64,000 bases of DNA from Paucibacter sp. DJ2R-2 (GCF_025717675.1 NZ_JAJIRT010000001.1:1178001-1242000), one strand, 5' to 3'. Shown: positions 25,007 to 37,250, numbered from the stretch's first letter. Numbers and translations: made by a program. Notes: generated by a model from the sequence alone, not told the origin.

Positions 25007-25690
25007 ATGCTGTTGAAAATCGCCGAGCTCCTGAGCCCCGCGGACTTGGAGCAAGCCCGCAGTCTCTTGGACCAAGCCGACTGGCAAGACGGCCGCAACA
25101 CCGCCGGTGCACAAGCCGCGCAGGTCAAGAACAACCAGCAGCTCCTGCTAGGCAGCGAATCGGCGCGCGCGCTGCAGGCCTTGCTGCTGAAAGCGCTGGA
25201 GGGCCACGCGACCTTCTTCTCCGCCGCCCTGCCCAAGCGCCTGCTGCCGCCCATGTTCAACCGCTATGCCGGCGAGGCCAACACCTACGGCAATCACATC
25301 GACCAGGCGATCCGCTATGTGCCCGGCACGGGCCAGCGGGTGCGCACCGACATCTCCTGCACCGTCTTCCTCAGCGGACCCGAGGAGTACGAGGGCGGCG
25401 AGCTGGTGATCGCCGACACCTACGGCGAGCAGCGCGTCAAGCTGGCCGCCGGCGACGCCGTGCTTTACCCCGGCACCAGCGTGCACCGGGTCGAGCCGGT
25501 CACGCGCGGCGCGCGCCTGGCCAGCTTCTTCTGGATCGAGAGCATGGTGCGCAGCGACGAACAGCGCCGCCTTTTGTTCGAGATGGACCAGGCCTTGATG
25601 CAGCTGCGCAGCGAGCACGGCGATGGTGACGCCGCCGTCCAGCTGACCGGCACGTACCACAACCTCTTGCGCATGTGGGCCGACACATGA
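25007..25690 (+). CDS. piuC: Fe(II)/2-oxoglutarate-dependent PKHD-type hydroxylase PiuC
   Basis: A 227-residue dioxygenase of exactly the PiuC/YbiX length. The iron triad is visible: H97 and D99 in NHIDQAI and H160 in TSVHRVEP, with the 2-oxoglutarate arginine R170 in [13 protein letters not shown]. These positions are within one residue of those in YbiX. PiuC accompanies Fiu/PiuA receptors in iron-regulated loci; its substrate is not established. The ATG at 25007 gives the usual N-terminus ([10 protein letters not shown]). Its stop overlaps the ATG of the next gene (ATGA, 25687-25690), so it is translationally coupled to the FMN oxidase. Confidence 0.92.
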   Translation: MLLKIAELLSPADLEQARSLLDQADWQDGRNTAGAQAAQVKNNQQLLLGSESARALQALLLKALEGHATFFSAALPKRLLPPMFNRYAGEANTYGNHIDQAIRYVPGTGQRVRTDISCTVFLSGPEEYEGGELVIADTYGEQRVKLAAGDAVLYPGTSVHRVEPVTRGARLASFFWIESMVRSDEQRRLLFEMDQALMQLRSEHGDGDAAVQLTGTYHNLLRMWADT

Positions 25691-26847
25691 GCACCACCCA
25701 GCCCGAACTCTCGCCGCTGCAGGACATTCCCGCCGGCATCGCCAACCTCGCAGATTTCGAGGCCCATGGCCAGGCCGCCGTCGCGCCCGAGCACTGGGCT
25801 TACCTGAACGGCGGCGCTGGCGACGAAATCACGCTGCGCGGCAACCGCAGCGCCTGGGATGCCATCCAGCTGCAGCCGCGCGTGCTGCGCGATCTGGCCG
25901 GTGGCCACACCCGCAGTGAGTTGCTGGGCCGGACCCTGGCCCACCCCATCCTGCTGGCCCCCATCGCCTACCAGCGCCTGGCCCATGCCGATGGCGAGCT
26001 GGCCAGCGCCTACGCCGCCGCTGCTCAACAAGCCGGCATGGTGCTGAGCGCGCAGTCCAGCATGCCGATGGAGGCGATTGCCCAGGCCTTTCACGACGAG
26101 CCCAGCAGCGGCCCGCTGTGGTTCCAGCTCTACTGGCGCGACGACCGCGACTTCATGTTGCAGCTGCTGCGCCGTGTCGAGGCGGCGGGCTTTCAAGCCT
26201 TGGTGCTGACCGTCGATGCGCCCGTGCATGGTGCGCGTGACCGCGAGCGCCGCGCCGGCTTCCAGCTGCCGGCCGAGATCCGAGCGGTCAACCTCGGCGG
26301 CATCAAGAAGCCCCTGAACTTGCAGCCGGGCCAGAGCGAGCTGTTCGACGGCCTGATGCCGCGCGCCGCCACCTGGGCCGAGATCGACTGGTTGCGCGCG
26401 CACAGCCATCTGCCCCTGCTGCTCAAGGGCGCCAACCACCCCGAAGACGCGCGCGAGGCGGTGGCGCGCGGTGTGGCCGGCCTGATTGTCTCCAACCACG
26501 GCGGCCGCACGCTGGACACGCTGCCGCCCACCGCCGCGCTGCTGCCGCGTGTGCGCGCTGCGGTCGGGCCCGAGCTACCCTTGCTGGTCGACGGTGGCAT
26601 CCGCCGCGGCAGCGATGTGCTGAAAGCCCTGGCCCTGGGGGCGGATGCAGTGCTGCTGGGCCGGCCCTACATCCATGCTCTGGCCACCGCCGGCGCGCTC
26701 GGCGTGGCGCGCGCGCTGCGTCTGCTGCGCGACGAATTCGAAATCGCCATGGCCTTGTGCGGCTGCAAGACCCTCGCAGACATCGGCCCTGCGCAGCTCT
26801 GGCGCGCCGAGCCCGACGCCGGGTTTACACGCACTGGCGGGCCCTGA
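25687..26847 (+). CDS. FMN-dependent alpha-hydroxy acid dehydrogenase/oxidase (lactate oxidase-like)
   Basis: A 386-residue TIM-barrel flavoenzyme. Conserved points are [30 protein letters not shown], the QLYWRDDRD strand, KGANHPEDA, the catalytic histidine-arginine region [10 protein letters not shown] and the FMN phosphate site [27 protein letters not shown]. Family members oxidise lactate, glycolate, mandelate or similar acids to keto acids, passing electrons to oxygen or a quinone. Substrate not predictable. It overlaps piuC by four bases and so belongs to the iron-regulated unit. Its presence beside a 2-oxoglutarate hydroxylase could mean processing of a siderophore, but that is speculation. 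Confidence 0.88.
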   Translation: MSTTQPELSPLQDIPAGIANLADFEAHGQAAVAPEHWAYLNGGAGDEITLRGNRSAWDAIQLQPRVLRDLAGGHTRSELLGRTLAHPILLAPIAYQRLAHADGELASAYAAAAQQAGMVLSAQSSMPMEAIAQAFHDEPSSGPLWFQLYWRDDRDFMLQLLRRVEAAGFQALVLTVDAPVHGARDRERRAGFQLPAEIRAVNLGGIKKPLNLQPGQSELFDGLMPRAATWAEIDWLRAHSHLPLLLKGANHPEDAREAVARGVAGLIVSNHGGRTLDTLPPTAALLPRVRAAVGPELPLLVDGGIRRGSDVLKALALGADAVLLGRPYIHALATAGALGVARALRLLRDEFEIAMALCGCKTLADIGPAQLWRAEPDAGFTRTGGP

Positions 26848-27044
26848 ATGACGCAAGCCCGCGACACCAAGGGTAAACAAGCGTCATTTCCGCGTGAGAT
26901 ACGAGTGCCAGCCCCTGGCAAAGCCTTCTCAATGCCATAGGTGCGCAGTACCATCATCCCTGCTCGGTGCTAGAGAGAATTGAAGGCTTATGCGGCCTTC
27001 ACCCGGACCCGGCACATCAACAACTTTTGATGGAGAGAATTGAA

Positions 27045-27491
27045 ATGGCAACTGCGAAGAAGGCCGCACCCGCGAAGAAGGCGGCTCCGGCAACCAAGGC
27101 CGCTCCGGCAAAGAAAGTAGCCGCGGCGCCTGCCGCCAAGAAGGCTGCTGCGCCGGCCAAGAAGGCAGCTCCTGCAAAGAAGACTGCACCGGCGGCCAAG
27201 AAGGCACCTGCGGCCAAGAAGGCTGCAGCTCCTGCCAAGAAGCGCACGCCCAATGCGGCGTTCATGAAGGCCCTGACCCCCAGCGCCGCTCTGGCCGCCA
27301 TCGTCGGCGCAGCACCGCTGCCGCGCACCGATGTGACCAAGAAGGTCTGGGAATACATCAAGGCCAACAAGCTGCAGGACGAAGTGCAAAAGCGCATCAT
27401 CGTTGCCGATGCCAAGCTGAAGGAAATCTTCGGCAAGGCCAAGGCCGATATGTTTGAGATGACCAAGCTGATCAACAGCCACCTGAAGTGA
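27045..27491 (+). CDS. Lys/Ala/Pro-rich histone-like tail fused to SWIB domain
   Basis: A 148-residue DNA/chromatin-type protein with two parts. Residues 2-~66 are almost only Lys, Ala and Pro in AAPAKK-type repeats, like bacterial histone H1 homologues. Residues ~67-148 form a SWIB/MDM2 domain, with AFMKALTPSAALAAIVG, TDVTKKVWEYIKANKLQD and KRIIVADAKLKEIFG. Such fusions occur in betaproteobacteria and chlamydiae; a role in nucleoid organisation is likely but unproven. AUG 27045 follows the sequence GAGAGAATTGAA, which is also found 61 bases upstream. A palindromic terminator follows at 27550. Confidence 0.92.
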   Translation: MATAKKAAPAKKAAPATKAAPAKKVAAAPAAKKAAAPAKKAAPAKKTAPAAKKAPAAKKAAAPAKKRTPNAAFMKALTPSAALAAIVGAAPLPRTDVTKKVWEYIKANKLQDEVQKRIIVADAKLKEIFGKAKADMFEMTKLINSHLK

Positions 27492-27549
27492 TGCGGCTTC
27501 GGTGGCGGCCGGCATGCCCGGCCACCGCCGCTGCACTGCAGAAAATGAC

Positions 27550-27575
27550 AAAGCCCGGCATGCCGGGCTTTTTTT
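27550..27575 (+). terminator. Rho-independent terminator after SWIB gene
   Basis: AAAGCCCGGCA (27550-27560) and TGCCGGGCTTT (27561-27571) are perfect reverse complements and run into a T-tract ending at 27575. In practice a tight hairpin with an AT loop. Because the palindrome is symmetric and A-flanked it could act on both strands; the minus-strand response regulator ends at 27600. Confidence 0.9.
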
Positions 27576-27599
27576 CGTCCCTCCGCCGTAGGCCGCGTT

Positions 27600-28004
27600 T
27601 CAGCGCGCCATGCGCGCCGCCGTGGCCTGCAAGGCCTCGCTCAGACGCAGCACATCGATGGGCTTGACCCAGTAATCGCTGAAACCAGCGGCACGCGCGG
27701 CCTCGACCTGGCTGGCATGGTCATCGGCCGACAAGGCCACACAGGGCAGGAGCGCCAGGCGCGGGTCGGCGCGCAAGGCCTCGATCAGGCTCAAGCCGCT
27801 CATATCGGGCAGGTTCATGTCGATCAACAGCAGGTCGGGCAAGCCGCCCGCGGCCGATTCGGCCAGCAGGGTCAGGGCTTGCTCGCCGTCCTCGGCACAG
27901 TGCAGCTGCCAGCCGGGCAGGCGCCGGAACACCTCTTCCATCAAGACGATATTGATGCGGTCGTCTTCGACGTAGAGCACCTGGAGGGCGGGGGCTGGAG
28001 ACAT
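27600..28004 (-). CDS. Single-domain response regulator (CheY-like receiver)
   Basis: A 134-residue stand-alone receiver. The acidic pair is in YVEDDRIN, the phospho-acceptor aspartate in LLIDMNLPD (about residue 61), the conserved Ser in VALSADD and the lysine in YWVKPID. With no output domain, it would act by protein contact, as CheY or Spo0F do. No histidine kinase is adjacent, so the partner is unknown. The ATG at 28004 gives a normal N-terminus. It is convergent with the SWIB gene. Confidence 0.9.
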   Translation of the reverse strand: MSPAPALQVLYVEDDRINIVLMEEVFRRLPGWQLHCAEDGEQALTLLAESAAGGLPDLLLIDMNLPDMSGLSLIEALRADPRLALLPCVALSADDHASQVEAARAAGFSDYWVKPIDVLRLSEALQATAARMAR

Positions 28005-28310
28005 GGGAAAGGCTGGGATGGCAAGAAACTGCGTTGCTGCCGCGAACGATAGCAGCGAAACCGGCCGCGACCCGCCAGCGCCCTATGGCTGGGTGAAAAA
28101 ACCGGCGCCACAGCTGCCCTGCGTGGAGCGCACCCCACAAGTTGCGCCTATCCGTGAAATCCGCATCAGCGCGACCCACCAGTCGAGGGGGGCGGCGCCG
28201 GTTCGAGCGACCTAGGGTAACTACACTCTTGACAGTGCCACAGGTTTTCAATTCGAGCGGAACTATTTCACGCTTGAAACCCGTCCACCACGCTCCACGG
28301 ACCATTCCAA
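28005..28310. other. Intergenic region between response regulator and MHFG gene
   Basis: About 306 bases holding the divergent promoters of the two flanking genes. A -35-like TTGACA occurs at 28229-28234 about 75 bases before the + strand gene, but no convincing -10 follows at the right distance. A sigma-54 site was looked for and not found. Confidence 0.4.
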
Positions 28311-29117
28311 ATGCCCTTGCTCGCCACGCTCGCTCTCGCTGCATCCGGCGCCACGCTGCCCCACTGTTCGTGGGATCGGCCCGGCGTGAACCCCTTCATG
28401 GGCGATGTGGTCGCGGCGGTGGACCGCTACCAAGACATCCCGGCGGCGGTGCGTGCCACGCTCAAGGCGCGCATGCAAAAGCGTGATTACGACGAAATCG
28501 TCACCATCCAGCGCGACGAGATCAAGGGCAGCAAGGCCATGTATGGCAGCACGATCAGCGAGATGCATTTCGGCGCCAACAATGTCTGCAAGACGGTCAG
28601 CCGCGCCAAATGGACGCAGAAATACGAAGAACGCGGGCTGGTCTATTGCGAAGAAGGCCAGTGCATTCTGGTGCCCACGGTCTGCCGCAACGTCAGCCGC
28701 ATCCAGCGCCTGACGCCGCGCGCCTCGGCACCGGCAGCGGCGGTCAACGTCGCTTCGGCAGCCCAGGAAATTGACGACCCGCAAAGCCAGCTCGAGATGG
28801 ACCCGCCTTCGGCCGGTGCGCTCGGCGGCGGTGGGCCCGACAGCGGCCGCAACAGCTTCTCCCAGCTGGCCAGCGGCGCCAACAGCGGCCTCGACGGCGG
28901 CAGCGGCGCCACCCCGGGCAGCGTGATGCCGAGCAACCCACCCACCTTCAGCGGCAACAATCCCGGCCCCTCGCCGAGCGGCTTCAGCGTGCCCTCGCTG
29001 CCGCCCAGCGTGGTGATCAACAACCCGCCGGCCATTCCCGAGCCCAGCAGCTGGGCCATGTTTGGCGCTGGACTGCTGGCCCTGGTGTTCGTCGCCGCGC
29101 GCCGCCGCCGCCACTGA
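28311..29117 (+). CDS. MHFG-type PEP-CTERM exoprotein
   Basis: A 268-residue exported protein. A short N-terminal hydrophobic stretch (LLATLALAASGATLP) precedes a globular domain with the diagnostic segment EMHFGANNVCKTVSR and three further cysteines (YCEEGQC, VCRN). A long Gly/Ser/Pro-rich linker follows, and the C-terminus is the PEP-CTERM tag: IPEPSSW, AMFGAGLLALVFVA and a RRRRH end. The NCBI family called MHFG PEP-CTERM matches this layout as I recall it. It should be sorted by the same exosortase as the protein at 12086. Convergent with uvrA. Confidence 0.87.
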   Translation: MPLLATLALAASGATLPHCSWDRPGVNPFMGDVVAAVDRYQDIPAAVRATLKARMQKRDYDEIVTIQRDEIKGSKAMYGSTISEMHFGANNVCKTVSRAKWTQKYEERGLVYCEEGQCILVPTVCRNVSRIQRLTPRASAPAAAVNVASAAQEIDDPQSQLEMDPPSAGALGGGGPDSGRNSFSQLASGANSGLDGGSGATPGSVMPSNPPTFSGNNPGPSPSGFSVPSLPPSVVINNPPAIPEPSSWAMFGAGLLALVFVAARRRRH

Positions 29118-29140
29118 TCACCAAGGCCAAAGCCATGAAA

Positions 29141-29168
29141 GCCGGTCCAGCGATGGACCGGCTTTTTT
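29141..29168 (+). terminator. Rho-independent terminator after MHFG PEP-CTERM gene
   Basis: GCCGGTCCA (29141-29149) and TGGACCGGC (29154-29162) enclose the loop GCGA and are followed by six T residues. Confidence 0.9.
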
Positions 29169-29176
29169 ACTTCGGC

Positions 29177-32152
<2,976 letters not shown>

Positions 32153-32425
32153 GGTGGGCGGCAGCTGTACGGGAAAACCCACCATCATAGGTCGGGCGGG
32201 TCAAAACAGCCCCTTTGCGCTCTGGGCGGGCGACTCCAGGCCGGAAATAGCCCGATTGCGTTCGTCTTTCACGCCTAGGGTTAACCCCTTGTCGGCGCCG
32301 GCGGCGATTCAATCGCTCGCGCCCGCAGTTCGTCGCACTGCCATGGCCGATGGCCCCCGGGTTTTCGATACTGAGTCCAACGAAGCAGCAATGGGCCGCT
32401 TCGCAAACCGCAAGGAAGCCACATC

Positions 32426-32695
32426 ATGAAGACCACCACCACCCTGATTCGCATCGCTGGCGCCGCCCTGGCCACCAGCCTGCTGTTCGCCGCCACGGCC
32501 GCCTCCGCTGCCGACAGCGCCGTCAAGACCGAACTGCCGCGCGTCGTCGTAACCGGTAAGTCCGCCGGCCCCGCCCCGGTCGTGCAGCAACTGCCGCGCG
32601 TCGTCGTCTCGGGTCTGAGCATCAACACCCAGATGCAACAGCTGATGCTGGCCGCCGCCAAGAGCGATGGCAAGGCCGCAGGCCGCAACAGCTGA
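32426..32695 (+). CDS. Small secreted protein with LPRVVV repeat
   Basis: An 89-residue protein with a clear signal peptide ending SAASAAD. The mature part has two copies of a short repeat, [10 protein letters not shown] (about 37-46) and [10 protein letters not shown] (about 56-65), separated by nine residues, then a helical Met/Gln/Ala-rich tail. The repeats resemble the plug-side motif seen in some TonB receptors, but this is only a similarity. The ATG at 32426 has AAGGAA about ten bases upstream. Unknown function, located between uvrA and the cyclase-like gene. Confidence 0.72.
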   Translation: MKTTTTLIRIAGAALATSLLFAATAASAADSAVKTELPRVVVTGKSAGPAPVVQQLPRVVVSGLSINTQMQQLMLAAAKSDGKAAGRNS

Positions 32696-32904
32696 GACGG
32701 TAGCTCGTGATGCAGAAGCGATGCCCCGCCAGAGGCAGCTGCCCCACCGCCCGCTCTGAAACCAGCCGAGCCGAGCCATAGACGCATGGAACGCCGCCGT
32801 CCCCCCTGAATGGACGTCCGCGAACCGTGTTTCTCTGCCTCGGCTTGGCGTTTTGCCGAGCCACATCTCCGACAATGCCGCCAACAATCGTTGGAGGTGA
32901 TGGA

Positions 32905-34128
32905 GTGAGCGAAGAATCCCGCAAGCGCAGATCATGGCTTGACGGCTTCATGGCCTATGCCCTGCCCACAGGGCTGGCCGAAGCCCAGGTGCGCGACAAC
33001 ATCGTCGTGCTCGACCAGCTGCTCTACGCCCTGTGGAATCTGGGCGAAAACCTGGTGTTCGCCTGGACCCCACAGCCACAAGGCCTGAGCCTGCTGGTCG
33101 CACCTCACCCCCTGCTGACCGAATTCACGCAGGCCGCCGGCACGGCCGCCGCCGAGGTGCAGCGCCGGGCCCAGCTGCTGGACGAGTTGCTGGCCCACCA
33201 GAACCACCTGAGTGCCGAGCAGTTCGCGCAGACCGCGACCGAGCTGGGCATCACGCCTCAGCACATCAGCCTGCCTTTCGCTCCTGACGCGGGCCTGGGC
33301 CTGGATTTGGTGGCGGCCATCATTGCCCGTTACGGCATTCGCCTGGTGGAAGACCGGGCGGTGATCCTGTTCGACGCGGTCGGCTTCTCCCTACTCAGCC
33401 CGCTGCAGCAGGTGGTGCAGCTGAACAGTCTGTCCTGCTCGGTCAATGCGGCCTATGCCAAGCTGCTGGACCGCGAGATCAACATCAACTTCGCCCGCAC
33501 CACCACCGGCGACGGCTTCTACATCTGGAACCGCATGCGCGGCATCGAGGCCAATGTCGAGCTCTACCAGCTGCTGCAGTTCATCCTGGCTGACAACGCC
33601 CTGGCCCGCGAGCGCGCCAGCCGACCCGACTCGGTGCCACTGCTGCGCGCAGCCTTCCATGTCGGCTCGCACTATGAGTTCTACCAATCCGAGGGCCTGA
33701 ACCCGACTTCCTTCAGCTATTTGGTCGGCCAAGTCACGATCGAGCTGGCGCGCATGATCGACCGCGCCCTGCCGGGCCAGATCCTGCTGGGCAAGTTCAA
33801 CACCTTGATGCGCGACGAGCACAGCGGCGAGGAGCAGCGCATCGCCAGCATCGACTTCGTCGAGCGCACCCGCCGCCCGCTCAAGGCCTTGAATGGCCTG
33901 AGCCTGGCCGGCGCCGAGATCGACGAAATCGCCTGCTACCTGACCGGCCGCCGCAACGCCCAGGGCGAGTTCGGCATCAGCGAGTTCGAGATCCTCGACA
34001 AGCATGGCCGGGCCCACCGCGTCTACAACGCCAAGATCAACATCCACCGGCGCGCCGGGGAGCCGATTTACCTGGGCCTGCGCGAGGAAGACCTGCCCGC
34101 ATTCCCTGCACCTGTTACGGTTTGTTAA
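32905..34128 (+). CDS. Protein with class III nucleotidyl-cyclase-like domain
   Basis: A 407-residue protein, start GTG 32905 with GGAGG seven bases upstream. Residues about 150-340 resemble a class III cyclase fold. The first metal aspartate lies in VILFDAVGFS, and TTGDGFYIWNRM has the second aspartate in GDG. Residues around 235-345 carry a long insert-like middle. The N-terminal 140 residues have no known domain. It may be a divergent adenylate/guanylate cyclase or a non-catalytic relative; it lacks the obvious N-x-x-x-R transition-state pair seen in the next gene. It lies 62 bases before the cyclase-ATPase-TPR gene on the same strand, so they probably act together. Confidence 0.65.
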   Translation: MSEESRKRRSWLDGFMAYALPTGLAEAQVRDNIVVLDQLLYALWNLGENLVFAWTPQPQGLSLLVAPHPLLTEFTQAAGTAAAEVQRRAQLLDELLAHQNHLSAEQFAQTATELGITPQHISLPFAPDAGLGLDLVAAIIARYGIRLVEDRAVILFDAVGFSLLSPLQQVVQLNSLSCSVNAAYAKLLDREININFARTTTGDGFYIWNRMRGIEANVELYQLLQFILADNALARERASRPDSVPLLRAAFHVGSHYEFYQSEGLNPTSFSYLVGQVTIELARMIDRALPGQILLGKFNTLMRDEHSGEEQRIASIDFVERTRRPLKALNGLSLAGAEIDEIACYLTGRRNAQGEFGISEFEILDKHGRAHRVYNAKINIHRRAGEPIYLGLREEDLPAFPAPVTVC

Positions 34129-34190
34129 CTACGGATCATCCTCAAGCGGTAGGATGGCCTGAACCCGCGACGTCGAAGAGCGCCCAGGCC

Positions 34191-37100
34191 ATGACCGACA
34201 CCCTCGATCGCGCGCCCGCGCCACCAGCACTGGGCCTGCGACGCCATCTCACCATCCTGTTTTCGGACCTGTCGGAATCCACCCGGCTGTCCGATGCCAT
34301 GGAGGCAGAGCATTACGCCGCCATGCTGGCCGAGGTGCGCGGCCTGTACCAGAACCTGATCGCCAAACATGGCGGCACGGTGGTGCGCATCCAGGGTGAC
34401 GGCGTGCTGGCCATCTTCGGCCACCCGCAAGCGCGCGAAGACGACGGCCGGCGTGCGACCGAGGCTGCCCTGGAACTGCACAAGGCGGTTCGCCTGATGC
34501 AACCCCAGTCGGCCGCGGCCGCCTGGCCTGGCGCGCAGGGACTGAGCCTGCACACCGGCATCCACGCCGGCATGGTGCTGATCGAGGAAGGCGACGCCAT
34601 GCGCGGCCGCTTCGAACTGCTCGGCAACACACCCAATGTCGCCGCTCGACTGGCCGACGAGGCCTGCGCGGACGAGATCCTGGTCAGCGCCGAAACCCTG
34701 GGCCCGCTGCGCCCCTTTTTCCAGACCAGCGAGCGCCGCTTGGTGCCGCTCAAAGGCCGCGCCACGCCGCTGGCGGTCTACAGCATCCTGGGCCAGGTCA
34801 GCATCGGCCGGCGCTTCGAGGCCAGCAAGCGCCGCGGCCTGGCGCCTTTTGTCGGCCGCGCCACCGAGCTCGCCTTGATGGAGCAGCGCCTCGATCAAGC
34901 CTGCGCCGGCCAGCCGCAATGGCTGAGCCTGCGCGCCAGCGCCGGCGTGGGCAAGACCCGGCTGACCGAGGAGTTCCTGCGCCGCGCCGCCGATCGCGAC
35001 TGCCGCGTGCTGCGCGGTTACTGCGAGAGCTACCTCAGCGCCGAGCCCTTGCAGCCCTATCTGCAAATGCTGCGCACCCTGCAGCGCCAAGGCTCCGCCG
35101 AGGCCGACGCTGTGCTGCGAGGCCCGGCCAAAGAACGGCAGGAGGCCGTCCTGCAGCTGCTGCTCCAGCTGGCCAGCCAGGGGCCGCTGCTCTTGCTGAT
35201 CGACGATCTGCAATGGGCCGATGACGCCAGCCTGGCCCTGCTGCACCGCCTGCGCGCCGAGGCTGAGCGTCGGGCCCTGCCATTGATGCTGCTGAGCGCC
35301 ACGCGGCCCGCGGCGGTGACGGAAACCCCGGCCCTGCTGCTGCCCATCCACCACGGCCACGAGGCCGCCGAGGCCCTGCACCACCACGAACTGCTGCCGC
35401 TCAGCGAGGAGGAAGCAGGTCTGGCCATCGCCCAGCTGCTGCCCGGCACCGACCCCTTCATCAGTGCCGAGGTGCAGCGCCATGCCGGCGGCAACCCTCT
35501 GTTCATCGAAGAGCTCTGCCACGCCCTGGCCCACCAGCGCGGCCATGCCGGCCTGCGTGCCGCCGAGGAACAAGCGCCGTCGACCCTGAATCCGGCCAGT
35601 GGCGGCCATGCCTGGCTGGCCGCGCTGATCGAATCGCGGGTGGCACGCCTGCCACCGGCCCAGGCCCAGCTGCTGCGTGTGGCGGCGGTGATCGGCTCGG
35701 TCATTCCAACCTGGCTGTTCGAGCGCATCAGCGGCTGCTGCGAGAAAGACCCGGTGGTGCTGGAGCTGGCCGAGCTGGACTTCATCTTCCCGGCCGAACA
35801 ACCAGGCCTGCTGCGCTTCAAGCACGGCATCACCCGCGACGTCATCTACGACAGCACCGGCCTGCACGAGCGCCAGGCTCTGCACCGCCACATCACCGCC
35901 GAGCTGCGCGCCCAGCTGGTCCTGGGCGGCCAGGAGCCCGCGCACGAGCTGCTGGCCTACCACGGCGGCGCTGCCGGCCAGTGGCAAGAGGCCGCCCACC
36001 ATGCCGAGCAAGCGGGCGACCAGGCCCTGGCCAGCTCGGCCCTGGACCGGGCCAAAAAGCAATACCGCGCCGCACTGGCCGCCCTGGAGCACCTGCCACC
36101 CAGCGAGGAGGTGCACCAACGCTGGATCGCCATCGCCCAGCGCTTCGGCATGGCCTGCGTGTTCGACGCTTCAAGAGCCGACCTGCGCGTGCTGCAGCAC
36201 GCCACCGGCCTGGCCGCCCTCAGCGGCGACCCCGCGGCCATGGCGCGCGCCCAGTACTGGCTCGGTTATGTACGCTACGCCCTGGGCGAGGCCCGGGCCG
36301 GTCTGCAGCTCTGCATTCGCAGCGTCGATGTGGCGCTGACCGCCCGCGACCAAGGCTTGCTGGCCCAAATGCCCGGCACCTTGGGACAGATCCGCGCCGC
36401 CACGGCCGAGTACGGGCCGGCCCTTCAATTGCTCGATCAAGCCATTGCTCAGCTGCGCCCGCGCCCAAACGGCCACGTCTCGCGCCGCCCGCCCATAGGC
36501 CTGGCCTACTCCCTGGCCTGCCGCGCCTATGTGCTGGGCGACCAGGGCCATTTCCGCGCCGCCGAAGTGGCCTTCGACGAAGCGCTGAGTCTGATGCAAG
36601 GCAGCAACCATGCCGTCGAGGCTTCCATCCAGGGCTGGCGCGCCGCCGTGCTGCTCTGGCAAGGGCGCTGGGCCGAGGCCCAAGTCTGCGCCGCCGAGAC
36701 CCACCGCATCGGCGCCCAGGTGCGCAGCCTCTTCACCTTTGCCATGGGCCACGCAGCCGGAGCCTACGGCGCCTGGATGGGCGGCGGCTGCCCCCTGGCG
36801 CGCCAGGCCCTGGAAGAAGCCGTGGCCTGGCTGACCCCGCGCGGCGGCGGCCTGTTCAGCTCACTCAATCACGGCTGGTTGGCCGAAATTCTGGTGCAGC
36901 AAGGCGAGTCGAACCTGGCTCGACAACACATGGCCCTGGCCCTACGCCGTGGCCGGCAAAGCGACTGGATCGGCGTGGCCATGGCCTACCGCGCCGCCGC
37001 ACGCCTGGCGCAAAGCCAGGGGCAGCCCGAGCGGGTGACGCATTACCTGGCCGCCGCCCAAGCCGTGACGAAACGCCGTGGCTCCATGCACGAACGCGCC

Positions 37101-37250
37101 GTGACCGAACTCTGCGCCGCCGAGCTGGCCTTGCAGCGCGGGGAATCTGGGCGGGCCCGAGGCCTGCTGGACGAGGCGGAGGCCGCCTTCTTCACCATGG
37201 GCATGGATTGGCATTTGGCGAAGGCGCGGGCGTTGCGGCAGCAGCTTTGA
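34191..37250 (+). CDS. Class III cyclase-AAA ATPase-TPR signalling protein
   Basis: A 1019-residue multidomain protein. The N-terminal cyclase domain (about 15-200) has metal aspartates in ILFSDLSES and IQGDGVLAIFG, and the transition-state Asn/Arg in NTPNVAARL. An AAA/STAND-type ATPase (about 225-560) follows, with Walker A ASAGVGKTRL and Walker B LLLIDDLQWADD. The rest is alpha-helical TPR-like repeats, including EVAFDEALSLMQ. This is the layout of ATP-driven regulatory cyclases in which the ATPase-TPR part senses a partner. The ATG at 34191 is chosen; the frame is open 23 codons earlier. It is convergent with the DyP-P450 gene, with ~55 bases between stops. Confidence 0.88.
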   Translation: MTDTLDRAPAPPALGLRRHLTILFSDLSESTRLSDAMEAEHYAAMLAEVRGLYQNLIAKHGGTVVRIQGDGVLAIFGHPQAREDDGRRATEAALELHKAVRLMQPQSAAAAWPGAQGLSLHTGIHAGMVLIEEGDAMRGRFELLGNTPNVAARLADEACADEILVSAETLGPLRPFFQTSERRLVPLKGRATPLAVYSILGQVSIGRRFEASKRRGLAPFVGRATELALMEQRLDQACAGQPQWLSLRASAGVGKTRLTEEFLRRAADRDCRVLRGYCESYLSAEPLQPYLQMLRTLQRQGSAEADAVLRGPAKERQEAVLQLLLQLASQGPLLLLIDDLQWADDASLALLHRLRAEAERRALPLMLLSATRPAAVTETPALLLPIHHGHEAAEALHHHELLPLSEEEAGLAIAQLLPGTDPFISAEVQRHAGGNPLFIEELCHALAHQRGHAGLRAAEEQAPSTLNPASGGHAWLAALIESRVARLPPAQAQLLRVAAVIGSVIPTWLFERISGCCEKDPVVLELAELDFIFPAEQPGLLRFKHGITRDVIYDSTGLHERQALHRHITAELRAQLVLGGQEPAHELLAYHGGAAGQWQEAAHHAEQAGDQALASSALDRAKKQYRAALAALEHLPPSEEVHQRWIAIAQRFGMACVFDASRADLRVLQHATGLAALSGDPAAMARAQYWLGYVRYALGEARAGLQLCIRSVDVALTARDQGLLAQMPGTLGQIRAATAEYGPALQLLDQAIAQLRPRPNGHVSRRPPIGLAYSLACRAYVLGDQGHFRAAEVAFDEALSLMQGSNHAVEASIQGWRAAVLLWQGRWAEAQVCAAETHRIGAQVRSLFTFAMGHAAGAYGAWMGGGCPLARQALEEAVAWLTPRGGGLFSSLNHGWLAEILVQQGESNLARQHMALALRRGRQSDWIGVAMAYRAAARLAQSQGQPERVTHYLAAAQAVTKRRGSMHERAVTELCAAELALQRGESGRARGLLDEAEAAFFTMGMDWHLAKARALRQQL

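Noticed and set aside
28200-28310. Sigma-54 promoter before the MHFG PEP-CTERM gene
   Set aside because: TGCCAC and a later TTCA are present, but the required GG and GC pairs are not both there.
34125-36119. 664-codon open frame opposite the cyclase-AAA-TPR gene
   Set aside because: Shadow frame with no family motifs.
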